Part shown: piece after piece, positions 29,105 through 37,389 of the stretch
How the letters are laid out: every line of letters begins with the position of its first letter
Numbering within the stretch: the stretch's first letter is position 1
NCBI RefSeq assembly: GCF_001685015.1
Contig: NZ_MAYT01000028.1
Location: forward strand, 124,001-188,000
Source: Pseudobacillus wudalianchiensis
GTDB taxonomy: Bacteria; Bacillota; Bacilli; Bacillales; Domibacillaceae
Reading direction: 5' to 3'
DNA length: 64,000 nucleotides
The notes under the pieces: generated by a model
Told to the model about the DNA's origin: nothing
The model's input: the letters and a program-made list of their open reading frames with translations, nothing else
Databases searched by the model: none
Made by a program: the position numbers and the translations under genes

Positions 29105-29893
29105 TCACACTAGATGCAGTAAGTGAACAAGCGGGAAAACAAACAGCCAGCTATCTGTCCGGTCTAAAATACCTCCATGGCCTGGCAGCAGCGTTCCTGA
29201 ATCCTTTACTCCATAGTGACGCTTTAAAGCCGACTCTGCCAGGTCACCAAGTTGTCCAAAGACAGATAATACAGCCGTAGCAATTAATAGCTTAGGCAAA
29301 GGGATATTCATATCGGTGAGCAATGCCATAATCAAAGCCACGACAATGGCGATCACCACACCGCCAATAGATCCCTCTACTGTCTTTTTCGGACTGATTT
29401 CTGGCCAAAGTTTGCGTTTCCCTAGAGACCGTCCTACAAAATAAGCACCAGAGTCGGTTGCCCACGTAATAAGAAGGGCAAAAAAGACAAATACGGCCCC
29501 CGCCTCTCTCGTTTCGATAAAATAGTAAAAACCGAAGCCGACATACATGGCAGCTAAAACTGTAAATCCGGCTTCTTCAAAATGGAACCTATTTTTAGAA
29601 ATAACAGTGTACGCCAAAAGCAGCAATACAAATAAAGCAACAAGCTGCAGCTTATCATAGCCCAGCTGTTCAATCGTATTGGTTAAGCGTTCCGGCATCA
29701 ATACGATACAAAGCAGCAAAATAGAAAGCAGCCCAGGCATTGAAGCAGGAGCAATTTTTTTCATTTTCAATGCTTCGATTAAGCCAATAATGGCCATTAC
29801 ATAAGCCAATATAATAAAAGGCCACCCGCCATAAAGCACAACCGGCAAAAATGCGGCCGCAGCAATAACAGCGGTTATTATACGTTGTTTCAT
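29105..29893 (-). CDS. cdsA: Phosphatidate cytidylyltransferase
   Basis: 262 aa polytopic membrane enzyme that makes CDP-diacylglycerol from phosphatidate and CTP. Seven or so hydrophobic segments are visible. The signature region (WATDSGAYFVGRSLGKRKL and SPKKTVEGSIGG, then GHGGILDRTDSW) is complete. It lies between uppS and dxr, in the standard order. Confidence 0.95.
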   Translation of the reverse strand: MKQRIITAVIAAAAFLPVVLYGGWPFIILAYVMAIIGLIEALKMKKIAPASMPGLLSILLLCIVLMPERLTNTIEQLGYDKLQLVALFVLLLLAYTVISKNRFHFEEAGFTVLAAMYVGFGFYYFIETREAGAVFVFFALLITWATDSGAYFVGRSLGKRKLWPEISPKKTVEGSIGGVVIAIVVALIMALLTDMNIPLPKLLIATAVLSVFGQLGDLAESALKRHYGVKDSGTLLPGHGGILDRTDSWLFVFPLVHLLHLV

Positions 29894-29926
29894 CTCTCAT
29901 ACTCCTAACTCTAATGCTGATAAATG

Positions 29927-30703
29927 TTACGACAAACCGCCAAACCGGCGGGAACGCCGTTGAAAAGCTTCTATCGCTTCAAGCAAATGATTTTCTTTAA
30001 AGTCTGGCCAATTCACATCCGTAAACCAAAACTCTGTATAGGCCAGCTGCCAAAGCATAAAATTGCTTAAGCGAATTTCCCCACTCGTTCGAATCAGCAA
30101 ATCCGGATCTTTCAAATGCTTCGTCATAAGATAGCGAGAAAAGAGCTCTTCGTTTAAATTTTCCTCTAATAGTATATCATTTTTTGCATCACGGATAATA
30201 TTTTTTACAGCCGTTAAAATTTCCGCCCGGCTTCCATAATTTAAAGCAAAGTTTAATATTAAGCCATCATTATCACGTGTTTTTTCCATCGCCTTTTCTA
30301 CAGCGCTCAACGTATGCTTCGGAATCTGACTTTGCTCACCCATCATTTGTACTTGAACATTTTCTTCAATGAGCTCCGGCAAAAAGGTGCCGAGAAATTC
30401 CTCAGGTAATTTCATAAGAAAATCGACTTCATGTTTCGGCCGTTTCCAGTTTTCTGTAGAAAACGCATAGAGCGTTAACACCTTTACACCGAGTTTGTTA
30501 GCTAGTTTCGTGATTCTCTTAACCGTCTTCATTCCTTCATGGTGTCCAGCAATCCTAGGCAAAGCTCTTTTCTTCGCCCATCTGCCGTTGCCATCCATAA
30601 TAATTGCAACATGTTCCGGAACAGGTTCTTTTTTAATTGTTTCTATTCGATCTTCAGCATTATGGTTATCTGTTGTCTTCCATAATTTCTTTTTATTGAT
30701 CAT
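29927..30703 (-). CDS. uppS: Undecaprenyl diphosphate synthase
   Basis: 258 aa cis-prenyltransferase making the lipid carrier for wall synthesis. The motif IIMDGNGRWAKKR contains the catalytic Asp (about residue 37), and the C-terminal motif RTSGEIRLSNFMLWQ binds isopentenyl diphosphate. The ATG at 30703 follows GGAGG by 7 nt. A 10-codon upstream in-frame extension lacks an RBS. Confidence 0.95.
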   Translation of the reverse strand: MINKKKLWKTTDNHNAEDRIETIKKEPVPEHVAIIMDGNGRWAKKRALPRIAGHHEGMKTVKRITKLANKLGVKVLTLYAFSTENWKRPKHEVDFLMKLPEEFLGTFLPELIEENVQVQMMGEQSQIPKHTLSAVEKAMEKTRDNDGLILNFALNYGSRAEILTAVKNIIRDAKNDILLEENLNEELFSRYLMTKHLKDPDLLIRTSGEIRLSNFMLWQLAYTEFWFTDVNWPDFKENHLLEAIEAFQRRSRRFGGLS

Positions 30704-30754
30704 AAAATATCCTCCACGATGTAGCATCACCAAATTATAAATAAATCATTACCT

Positions 30755-30783
30755 ATTATAATACCAAAATTACTCATTGATTA
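30755..30783 (-). promoter_or_regulatory. Possible SigA promoter for uppS-cdsA
   Basis: On the minus strand, TATAAT (30755-30760) has TAATCA 17 nt upstream (30778-30783). The -10 is perfect and the -35 weak. It lies between the frr terminator and uppS. Confidence 0.4.
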
Positions 30784-30818
30784 CTTCGTAGAATTGGATG
30801 TATTTTTTTATTCAGCTC

Positions 30819-30851
30819 AAAAAAAGAAACCCTCTTGCAACGAAGAGGGTT
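30819..30851 (-). terminator. Intrinsic terminator after frr
   Basis: On the minus strand AACCCTCTT / AAGAGGGTT with a 6-nt loop are followed by TCTTTTTTT. It closes the pyrH-frr unit. Confidence 0.87.
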
Positions 30852-30857
30852 CATACA

Positions 30858-31415
30858 TTAAACTTCCATAATTTCTTTTTCTTTATCTTTAGCAATGCTG
30901 TCAATTTTACTAATAAAATCATCTGTTTGCTTTTGAACATCATCTGTCAGGCTGCGAAGCTCATCTTCAGTAATGTCACCAGCTTTTTCTGCTTTTTTCA
31001 GTTCTTCATTTGCATCGCGGCGAACATTACGGATCGCTACTTTTGCATCTTCAGCTTCTTTTTTAACAAGTTTCGCCAATTCTTTTCTTCGTTCTTCTGT
31101 TAAAGCTGGAAAAGCAAGACGGATAACAGACCCGTCATTCGATGGAGTCAATCCAAGATCCGACTTTAAAATTGCTTTCTCAATGTCACCCATTGCTGTT
31201 TTGTCATAAGGCTGAATGACAAGAAGACGAGCTTCCGGTATAGAAACAGAAGCAAGCTGGTTAATAGGTGTTGGAGCCCCATAATAGTCTACTGTTATAC
31301 GGTCTAACAAAGAAGCATTCGCACGTCCGGCACGAATAGAAGCTAACTCTCTCGTATACGCTTGAATCGCTTTTGACATTCTTTCCTTCATCTGCTCAAT
31401 TGTTTGATTTGCCAT
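30858..31415 (-). CDS. frr: Ribosome recycling factor
   Basis: 185 aa, the family's usual length. It dissociates post-termination ribosomes together with EF-G. The segment [19 protein letters not shown] and the C-terminal [16 protein letters not shown] are characteristic. Its ATG shares one base with the pyrH stop (TAATG), so the two are probably translated in a coupled manner. Confidence 0.96.
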   Translation of the reverse strand: MANQTIEQMKERMSKAIQAYTRELASIRAGRANASLLDRITVDYYGAPTPINQLASVSIPEARLLVIQPYDKTAMGDIEKAILKSDLGLTPSNDGSVIRLAFPALTEERRKELAKLVKKEAEDAKVAIRNVRRDANEELKKAEKAGDITEDELRSLTDDVQKQTDDFISKIDSIAKDKEKEIMEV

Positions 31416-32140
31416 TATTCTTTCCCCCTCACAATTGTTCCAATATTTTCGCCCATTACAGCTCGTTTAATATTGCCGCTTTCTGTAATAGAGAATACGA
31501 TCAGCGGTATGTCATTGTCCATGCATAAAGAGGATGCAGTAGAATCCATGACAGCAAGTCCTTGTTTAATCACATCGAGATAGGAAAGCTTGTCATATTT
31601 AACTGCCTGTTTATCAACACGCGGATCAGCGGAATAAACACCATCCACGTTGTTTTTCGCCATTAAAATCACTTCTGCTTCAATTTCAGCTGCACGCAGC
31701 GCTGCTGTAGTATCTGTAGAGAAGTATGGATTACCCGTCCCGGCAGCAAAAATAACGACTCTCTTCTTTTCAAGATGACGAATCGCACGACGACGAATAT
31801 AAGGTTCTGCTACCTGTCGCATCTCAATGGACGTTTGGACACGCGTTTCGATGCCAAGCTGTTCTAGACTATCCTGTAAAGCCATTGAATTCATCACCGT
31901 AGCAAGCATGCCCATATAATCTGCTGTTGCACGATCCATGCCCATTTCACTGCCAATTTTCCCTCTCCAAATATTACCGCCGCCTACTACGACCGCTACC
32001 TCTACGTCAAGTTCGGCAATTTCTTTTACTTGTTCAGCAATTGACTTAATAACTGCTGGGTTGATACCAAATCCAGCTTCGCCTGCCAGTGCTTCCCCGC
32101 TTAACTTTAATACTACACGTTTATATTTTGGAACGCTCAT
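31415..32140 (-). CDS. pyrH: Uridylate kinase
   Basis: 241 aa UMP kinase of the amino-acid-kinase fold. The motifs [26 protein letters not shown] and [13 protein letters not shown] are visible. It produces UDP for RNA and wall precursors. The RBS CGGAGG is 5 nt from the ATG. The leader between tsf and pyrH contains complementary segments (see the separate entry). Confidence 0.96.
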   Translation of the reverse strand: MSVPKYKRVVLKLSGEALAGEAGFGINPAVIKSIAEQVKEIAELDVEVAVVVGGGNIWRGKIGSEMGMDRATADYMGMLATVMNSMALQDSLEQLGIETRVQTSIEMRQVAEPYIRRRAIRHLEKKRVVIFAAGTGNPYFSTDTTAALRAAEIEAEVILMAKNNVDGVYSADPRVDKQAVKYDKLSYLDVIKQGLAVMDSTASSLCMDNDIPLIVFSITESGNIKRAVMGENIGTIVRGKE

Positions 32141-32158
32141 GTAAACCTCCGTATGTAT

Positions 32159-32250
32159 GGTTATTGGTTTGCCTCGGCTTTAACCTTGTGGAAAATTGCC
32201 AAACTCTAGATGAAATCCCTCACCAATAACCGGCAAGGGATTCCCATCTA
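32159..32250 (-). promoter_or_regulatory. Self-complementary pyrH leader
   Basis: On the minus strand an imperfect stem (32207-32250; TAGATG and GAATCCCT pair with AGGGATT and ATCTA) carries in its loop GGTTATTGGT (32222-32231). That decamer is perfectly complementary to ACCAATAACC (32159-32168), which lies just before the pyrH RBS. The loop could pair with the RBS-proximal segment as an alternative fold or pseudoknot. No T-run follows the stem. Confidence 0.45.
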
Positions 32251-32290
32251 ACAATAACAATTTCTTTCTATTCATAAGAATGGAAAAGAA

Positions 32291-33172
32291 TTATTTTTTC
32301 ACTTGATTCATTACTTCTTCAGCAAAGTTATCTTGACGCTTTTCAAGGCCTTCGCCTACTTCATAGCGAACAAGATCCGTGATTTCTGCGCCTTTAGATT
32401 GAACAAACTTGCCTACTTTTTCATCTGGGTTTTTAACAAATGATTGGTCTACTAAGCAAATTTCTTCGAAGAATTTGCCAATACGGCCTTCAACCATTTT
32501 TGCTACGATGTTTTCAGGCTTGCCTTCATTTAAAGCTTGTTGTGTCAATACTTCACGCTCACGAGCTACTTCTTCTTCAGAAACGGCATCACGAGAGATG
32601 TATTTAGGATTTAGAGCAGCTGCATGCATCGCTACGTCTTTTGCTACGCTTGCATCTGTTGTTCCTTCAAGAACAGTTAAAACGCCAATACGGCCGCCCA
32701 TGTGAAGGTATTCACCGAAAGCGCCATTGTCGCTTTTTGTTTTAATTTCAAAACGGCGAAGAGTTAACTTTTCACCAATTTTCGCAATTGCTTCGTTGAT
32801 GAAATCGCCAACTGTTTGGCCGTTGTCCATTTTTTGCTCAAGTGCTTCTTCAACATTTGCAGGCTTTTTAGCTAACAAATGGTCAGCTAATTCTTTTACA
32901 AGTGCTTGGAAGCCTTCGTTTTTTGCTACGAAGTCTGTTTCTGAGTTTACTTCTAAAATAACAGCATTGTTGCCTTCGCTTTTAATGAAAGTTGTTCCTT
33001 CAGCAGCGATACGATCAGATTTTTTCGCAGCCTTAGCCATTCCTTTTTCACGAAGGAAATCAATTGCTTTTTCCATATCGCCATCAGTTTCTGTTAGCGC
33101 TTTTTTACAATCCATCATGCCAGCGCCAGTTTTTTCACGCAGTTCTTTAACCATTTGAGCAGTAATTGCCAT
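32291..33172 (-). CDS. tsf: Elongation factor Ts
   Basis: 293 aa guanine-nucleotide exchange factor for EF-Tu. The N-terminal UBA domain [20 protein letters not shown] and the motif [14 protein letters not shown] are diagnostic. The start at 33172 follows GGAGG by about 9 nt. A 15-codon in-frame extension upstream is rejected. It follows rpsB across a bidirectional hairpin. Confidence 0.96.
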   Translation of the reverse strand: MAITAQMVKELREKTGAGMMDCKKALTETDGDMEKAIDFLREKGMAKAAKKSDRIAAEGTTFIKSEGNNAVILEVNSETDFVAKNEGFQALVKELADHLLAKKPANVEEALEQKMDNGQTVGDFINEAIAKIGEKLTLRRFEIKTKSDNGAFGEYLHMGGRIGVLTVLEGTTDASVAKDVAMHAAALNPKYISRDAVSEEEVAREREVLTQQALNEGKPENIVAKMVEGRIGKFFEEICLVDQSFVKNPDEKVGKFVQSKGAEITDLVRYEVGEGLEKRQDNFAEEVMNQVKK

Positions 33173-33235
33173 AATCCATTTCCTCCTTTGAGTCATATGC
33201 TTCTTTATGATGCACAATTTTACTTTTTTCTTTCT

Positions 33236-33276
33236 AAAAAAAGGTGATAAGAGAAGGTCTACTTATCACCTTTTTA
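33236..33276 (-). terminator. Terminator-like hairpin between rpsB and tsf
   Basis: On the minus strand AAGGTGATAAG / CTTATCACCTT (11 bp) is flanked by A-runs and followed by seven T. tsf has no obvious promoter of its own, so this is probably a partial terminator setting the rpsB:tsf ratio. Confidence 0.75.
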
Positions 33277-33283
33277 TCAACTT

Positions 33284-34018
33284 TTACTCAGCAGCTGCTG
33301 TTTCTTCAACTTCTACTGTTTCTTCTGCTGTTTCTTCTCCTTGTTTCGCTTCAAGGATCGCATCAGCCATTTTGCCTGTTAAAAGTTTAACAGCGCGGAT
33401 CGCATCATCGTTTGCCGGAATCACATAATCGATTTCATCCGGATCACAGTTTGTATCAACGATACCAACGATTGGAATATTTAATTTACGAGCTTCCGCA
33501 ACAGCAATACGCTCTTTGCGAGGATCGATAATGAAAAGTGCATCAGGCAGATCTTTCATATCTCTAATTCCACCAAGGAATTTCACTAAGCGTTCGTGCT
33601 CTTTTTTCAATTGTACAACTTCTTTTTTAGGAAGTACGTCAAATGTGCCGTCTTCTTCCATCTTTTCGATGTTTTTCAAGCGTTGCACACGTTTTTGGAT
33701 AGTTGAGAAGTTTGTTAATGTACCACCTAACCAGCGTTGGTTTACATAGTACATTCCTGAACGTTCTGCTTCTTCTTTAACAGACTCTTGAGCTTGTTTT
33801 TTAGTTCCAACGAAAAGAACTTTTCCGCCGTTTTCAGCTAATTCTCTTACAAACTTATACGCTTCTTCAACTTTTCTTACTGTTTTTTGAAGATCGATAA
33901 TATAAATTCCATTACGCTCCTGGAAAATATATTTTTTCATTTTTGGGTTCCAACGGCGAGTTTGATGACCGAAGTGAACACCAGCTTCAAGCAATTGCTT
34001 CATTGAAATAACTGACAT
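33284..34018 (-). CDS. rpsB: 30S ribosomal protein S2
   Basis: 244 aa. The N-terminal segment [20 protein letters not shown] and the motif [15 protein letters not shown] are family signatures; the Glu-rich tail is normal. The start at 34018 is downstream of GGAGG. A 16-codon in-frame extension into the leader is rejected. It has its own promoter overlapping the swrB stop and a structured leader. Confidence 0.96.
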   Translation of the reverse strand: MSVISMKQLLEAGVHFGHQTRRWNPKMKKYIFQERNGIYIIDLQKTVRKVEEAYKFVRELAENGGKVLFVGTKKQAQESVKEEAERSGMYYVNQRWLGGTLTNFSTIQKRVQRLKNIEKMEEDGTFDVLPKKEVVQLKKEHERLVKFLGGIRDMKDLPDALFIIDPRKERIAVAEARKLNIPIVGIVDTNCDPDEIDYVIPANDDAIRAVKLLTGKMADAILEAKQGEETAEETVEVEETAAAE

Positions 34019-34054
34019 GTTTTGGTTCCTCCTAATGGTTTTTAATTTTTCCTC

Positions 34055-34119
34055 CGCTCCCATCATTTTTGATCAGAAACTGCCTGCTAGACAGCACCAT
34101 CTGATCAAATCCGCGAGCG
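34055..34119 (-). promoter_or_regulatory. Structured rpsB leader
   Basis: On the minus strand a perfect 9-bp stem TTTGATCAG / CTGATCAAA (plus-strand 34068-34076 and 34101-34109) sits inside a 5-bp closing stem CGCTC / GAGCG (34055-34119). This lies between the rpsB promoter and RBS and may be an S2-responsive or stability element. Binding of S2 is inference only. Confidence 0.45.
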
Positions 34120-34140
34120 TGTGTGATAACACCGTTAGTA

Positions 34141-34169
34141 AATATACCACAGCCTGGCAATGCAATCAA
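34141..34169 (-). promoter_or_regulatory. SigA promoter for rpsB-tsf
   Basis: On the minus strand, TTGATT (34164-34169) and TATATT (34141-34146) are separated by 17 nt, with TGG before the -10. The -35 overlaps the swrB stop codon. Confidence 0.7.
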
Positions 34170-34723
34170 CTATTTTTGCCAGCATCAGCAAATTTCAATG
34201 CTAATTCTACTTCTGTCTTTCCTTTATTTAATTTTTGGGCAATCTCTTCTACGCTCAGCCCCTGATCTTTTAATGAAAAGATATCGTCAGGCTTTTCTTG
34301 TTGATTCGGCAGCATCTCTTTTTCTTCAGCTTGTTTCTTTTCGACTTCCTCCGACGTTTTACTTGTCATGCTATACACTTTGGCAGCCCGGACCCGCTGC
34401 ATGGAAGGAACAGCAATCGACAAAGACTCTTCCTGCAATCGTGTGTCCAAATTAGTCTCTTCGACAGTTTTCGCAACAGAGCGTTTGCTATCTGAAACAG
34501 AGCCCTGTACTGCCTGTGAGACTGAAAGCTCTTTGATTAACTTCTCGTTCTCTTCTTTCATTTCCAGCAAATAAGCATTCATCATTTCTTCCATATCTGC
34601 TACCAGCTTCTCTTGCTGCTTTTTTATTTCATATAATCGATTTTGTCTCATAAACAGTAGAATAATTGCAAAAAGAGCAACAACATTAAGTATAAATGAA
34701 ATAAAAATAAATAGAGTAGCCAT
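34166..34723 (-). CDS. swrB: Swarming motility protein SwrB (YlxL)
   Basis: 185 aa. One N-terminal membrane segment (about residues 4-25) is followed by a Lys/Glu-rich coiled coil (about 30-65), a low-complexity linker and a C-terminal helix-turn-helix-like segment (SLKDQGLSVEEIAQKLNKG). This layout matches SwrB, which in B. subtilis promotes flagellar type III export activation and swarming. Sequence conservation is low outside the ends, so the assignment rests on layout and synteny after sigD. Confidence 0.8.
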   Translation of the reverse strand: MATLFIFISFILNVVALFAIILLFMRQNRLYEIKKQQEKLVADMEEMMNAYLLEMKEENEKLIKELSVSQAVQGSVSDSKRSVAKTVEETNLDTRLQEESLSIAVPSMQRVRAAKVYSMTSKTSEEVEKKQAEEKEMLPNQQEKPDDIFSLKDQGLSVEEIAQKLNKGKTEVELALKFADAGKNS

Positions 34724-34752
34724 TAGATCTCCTTACGAGTAGAACGTTTTCT

Positions 34753-35529
34753 TTAATGTACGGGGCCATTAATTTTTATAAGTTGATTCTTTAACTTAAA
34801 TAACGCTTTTGAGTGAATTTGTGAAATTCTTGAGGTTGAGAGATTCATAACCTCACCGATTTCAGTTAATGTTAATTCCTCATGATAAAATAAGCTGAGT
34901 ACGAGTTGTTCTTTCTCTGACAGCTTAGCAATTTCTCCTGTCAACTCCTGAACAAGCTCACCCTTAACGAGCACATCCTCGGGCAAATCTGCTTTGTCAT
35001 CTTTTAAAACAAAACTCTTTCCTTCTGAGTCTTCGTTGTCATGCACTTGTTCGTCCATTGACAGAACATTAGAAAACAAATGCTCTGTCATCGTCTGATG
35101 TACTTCTTCTTCTGGAATATCAAGCTGTTCTGCTACTTCTGCTGCGGTAATTCTCCGAAGATGCTTTTGTTCTAGCTCTTCAATTTTTGCTTCGATTTTT
35201 TTCGCCTTTTCTCTCGTTCCTCTCGGCAGCCAGTCTTCTTTTCGAAGTCCATCTAAGATAGCACCACGAATACGAAAAGAAGCATACGTATCAAACTTTA
35301 AATCACGAGCCGGATCAAATTTTTTCAACGCATCGTATAAACCCATTAAGCCAAGACTTTTAATATCTTCCTTATTCACACTTTTCGGCAAGCTTGCGGC
35401 GATTCGTTGAGAATGGAAAGATACGAGCGGCATGTATTTCTCCACAAGCAAATTTCCTGCCTCTGGATCCTCTGATGCTTTCCAAGCAGCCCACAGCTTT
35501 TGTTCATCATATCTATTCTGTTTGGCCAT
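34753..35529 (-). CDS. sigD: Motility sigma factor SigD (sigma-28)
   Basis: 258 aa FliA/WhiG-family sigma factor for late flagellar, chemotaxis and autolysin genes. Region 2 (SLGLMGLYDALKKFDPARD, FDTYASFRIRGAILDGLRKEDW) and region 4 (LTLTEIGEVMNLSTSRISQI) are intact. RBS GAGGAGGAG. It is separated from cheD by 250 nt containing terminator-like hairpins and promoter-like sequences, an unusual feature given its usual position inside fla/che. Confidence 0.96.
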   Translation of the reverse strand: MAKQNRYDEQKLWAAWKASEDPEAGNLLVEKYMPLVSFHSQRIAASLPKSVNKEDIKSLGLMGLYDALKKFDPARDLKFDTYASFRIRGAILDGLRKEDWLPRGTREKAKKIEAKIEELEQKHLRRITAAEVAEQLDIPEEEVHQTMTEHLFSNVLSMDEQVHDNEDSEGKSFVLKDDKADLPEDVLVKGELVQELTGEIAKLSEKEQLVLSLFYHEELTLTEIGEVMNLSTSRISQIHSKALFKLKNQLIKINGPVH

Positions 35530-35614
35530 ATTTGATGTTTCTCCTCCTCGGATTGACCTCTCAGAGAAGTTTTTCTGAAAAAGACGGTCAGACTATTTAT
35601 TCTTTATCTTCCAC

Positions 35615-35654
35615 ATTTTATTAGAAAATACCGCCAGAACGCAAATAAATTTTA
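35615..35654 (-). promoter_or_regulatory. Candidate SigA and SigD promoters upstream of sigD
   Basis: Two overlapping possibilities on the minus strand. SigA: TTGCGT (35639-35644), 18 nt, TAAAAT (35615-35620). SigD: TAAA (35651-35654), 16 nt, GCGGTATT (35627-35634; consensus GCCGATAT, 6 of 8). Both lie downstream of the terminator at 35663-35687. Confidence 0.4.
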
Positions 35655-35662
35655 AAAATAGA

Positions 35663-35687
35663 GAAAAAGGGACATTTATATGTCCCC
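35663..35687 (-). terminator. Terminator-like hairpin between cheD and sigD
   Basis: On the minus strand GGGACAT / ATGTCCC (7 bp, 4-nt loop) is followed by TTTTTC. It is positioned to reduce fla/che read-through into sigD. Confidence 0.65.
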
Positions 35688-35756
35688 AAAAGATTATAGG
35701 AAGAGTCTATTTTCAACATTTCAGGTTAATTGAAAGCAAGCGTTTGTCAACAGCCT

Positions 35757-35779
35757 GAAGGGACATATGTATGTCCTTC
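35757..35779 (-). other. Hairpin at the end of cheD
   Basis: An 8-bp stem with the same GGACAT/ATGTCC arms as the terminator 70 nt downstream, starting next to the cheD stop. No T-run follows. The shared arms allow cross-pairing between the two hairpins. Confidence 0.5.
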
Positions 35780-36277
35780 TTAAATAATGTGACTTCCTTT
35801 ATTGACTGTTCTGATTTGAAGCTCACAACTATGTGGATCAAATTCAATCGTACGGCCGCTATTCCCACCGACATCTTCAGCTACAATCGGTATATGGTGT
35901 GTTTGCAGCATTTGTTTTACAGCTTCTACATTCCTCGGCCCAATTTTGAAGGAGCTGTTTTGTGAACTGAATTGAAACATTTGAGCGCCACCGGCAATCT
36001 TAGCTTTTAACCTATAGACCTGTGCTCCCTCTAATTTCAACAAGGCGATTAATTCATTAATGCCTGTGTCTGCATATTTTGCTTTGTTAATATGACCAGA
36101 TTTAGCAAGCGCTGAATCTGGCAGCATAACGTGTACCATCCCGGCGACTGATGCCCGTTCATCGTAAATAACGACCCCTACACAAGACCCAAGTCCCGAT
36201 GTGCGGATCACATGAGGCGGGCGGACAATATTTAAATCGGCAATTCCTACTTTTACTATTTGACCAGTACTACTCAT
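35780..36277 (-). CDS. cheD: Chemoreceptor glutamine deamidase CheD
   Basis: 165 aa. It deamidates receptor glutamines and binds CheC. The catalytic Cys is in RTSGLGSCVGVVIYD, and the His in GMVHVMLPDS. The KIGPRNVEAVKQML and GGNSGRTIEFDP motifs are present. The ATG at 36277 overlaps the last bases of cheC and has GGAG about 9 nt upstream. An upstream in-frame start at 36313 would lie well inside cheC and is not preferred. Confidence 0.94.
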   Translation of the reverse strand: MSSTGQIVKVGIADLNIVRPPHVIRTSGLGSCVGVVIYDERASVAGMVHVMLPDSALAKSGHINKAKYADTGINELIALLKLEGAQVYRLKAKIAGGAQMFQFSSQNSSFKIGPRNVEAVKQMLQTHHIPIVAEDVGGNSGRTIEFDPHSCELQIRTVNKGSHII

Positions 36278-36911
36278 ATAAACCGACTCCAAGAGCCTCA
36301 AATATTGGTCCAAATGACAGGGGATCCGGAAGCAGGAAAAAATGCCCTTTCATTTCATCTGTATGCCCTGCTTCTACTTCCTTTAAAATCGTTTCGATGA
36401 CAATTGCATAATCTCCATATTGGGAAGACTCAACAAGTCCGTAGCTAATAATAGCGCCAAACATATCGATCGCGAGCTCTGGCACGGAAGGATAGATCTG
36501 CAGGTGAGTAAAGTCCCCAAGCGCTGATAAATAAGAGCCGGATAGAATGTTTCCCAGTTCCTGCATAGCGGATAATCCAATACTTTGCTCCCCGGCTCCC
36601 TTAAAAGAAAAAGCTGGATTGCCCGTCATGTTGCTAATAAAGCTTTCTGCTTGCTGTAAAGAGAGCACAAAAAACATGTTACCCGTGACTTCGCCTTCGA
36701 TTCTCAAACTTACACTGACGACTTCCTGTTCCGCTCCGCCCGCCATTTCCATCATATCGTTGAAGGAGACAATGCGGGCGCTTGGAACTTTCATGTCAAT
36801 CTGCTTATTTAATAAAGTAGAAAGGGCCGTAGCAGCATGTCCAGCACCGATATTACCGAATTCTTTTAATATATCTAAGTGGGTTGTATTAATCTTTTCT
36901 ATATAATTCAT
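36270..36911 (-). CDS. cheC: CheY-P phosphatase CheC
   Basis: 213 aa. Two pseudo-repeats each carry the ExxN phosphatase motif: LKEFGNIGAGHAATALS near residue 16 and MQELGNILSGSYLSALGD near 115. CheC dephosphorylates CheY-P and is stimulated by CheD for adaptation. It overlaps cheD by 8 bases. Confidence 0.94.
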   Translation of the reverse strand: MNYIEKINTTHLDILKEFGNIGAGHAATALSTLLNKQIDMKVPSARIVSFNDMMEMAGGAEQEVVSVSLRIEGEVTGNMFFVLSLQQAESFISNMTGNPAFSFKGAGEQSIGLSAMQELGNILSGSYLSALGDFTHLQIYPSVPELAIDMFGAIISYGLVESSQYGDYAIVIETILKEVEAGHTDEMKGHFFLLPDPLSFGPIFEALGVGLYE

Positions 36912-36922
36912 AATCTCTGCCT

Positions 36923-37360
36923 CTACTTAAAAACTCTCTCTAAATTTAATAAAATCAGCAGTCTTTTTTCAAGCTTGGCGACACCTGTAATATATTCTGC
37001 TTCCACAGCCCCCACAATGTCAGGCTGAGGCTCGATAATGCTTTTAGGAATATCCAGAACATCATTTGCACTGTCTACAACGAGACCAACTTCAATATCA
37101 TCAGAAGATGCAATAATAATTCTTGTTTGTTCGTCATATTCTTTCTCTGGCAAGCCGAATCGCTTACGCAAATCGATGATTGGCGTTACAACGCCTCGTA
37201 GATTAATCACTCCTTTGATAAAAGGCACAGTCCCTGGTACGCGCGTAATGTGTATCAACTTTTCAATGCCTTGGACTTGGTGGACCGGAAACGCATATTC
37301 TTTATCCATTAATTGAAAAGCAATCACTTTGATCATGGACGGAGCTGTGATTTCACTCAT
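36923..37360 (-). CDS. cheW: Chemotaxis adaptor CheW
   Basis: 145 aa, SH3-like CheW domain over its full length; it couples receptors to CheA. The segment FPVHQVQGIEKLIHITRVPG and the motif GVINLRGVVTPIIDLR are diagnostic. It lies between cheA and cheC. Confidence 0.96.
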   Translation of the reverse strand: MSEITAPSMIKVIAFQLMDKEYAFPVHQVQGIEKLIHITRVPGTVPFIKGVINLRGVVTPIIDLRKRFGLPEKEYDEQTRIIIASSDDIEVGLVVDSANDVLDIPKSIIEPQPDIVGAVEAEYITGVAKLEKRLLILLNLERVFK

Positions 37361-37389
37361 TTGTTTGACCTCCTTTTCTTATTTACTCA

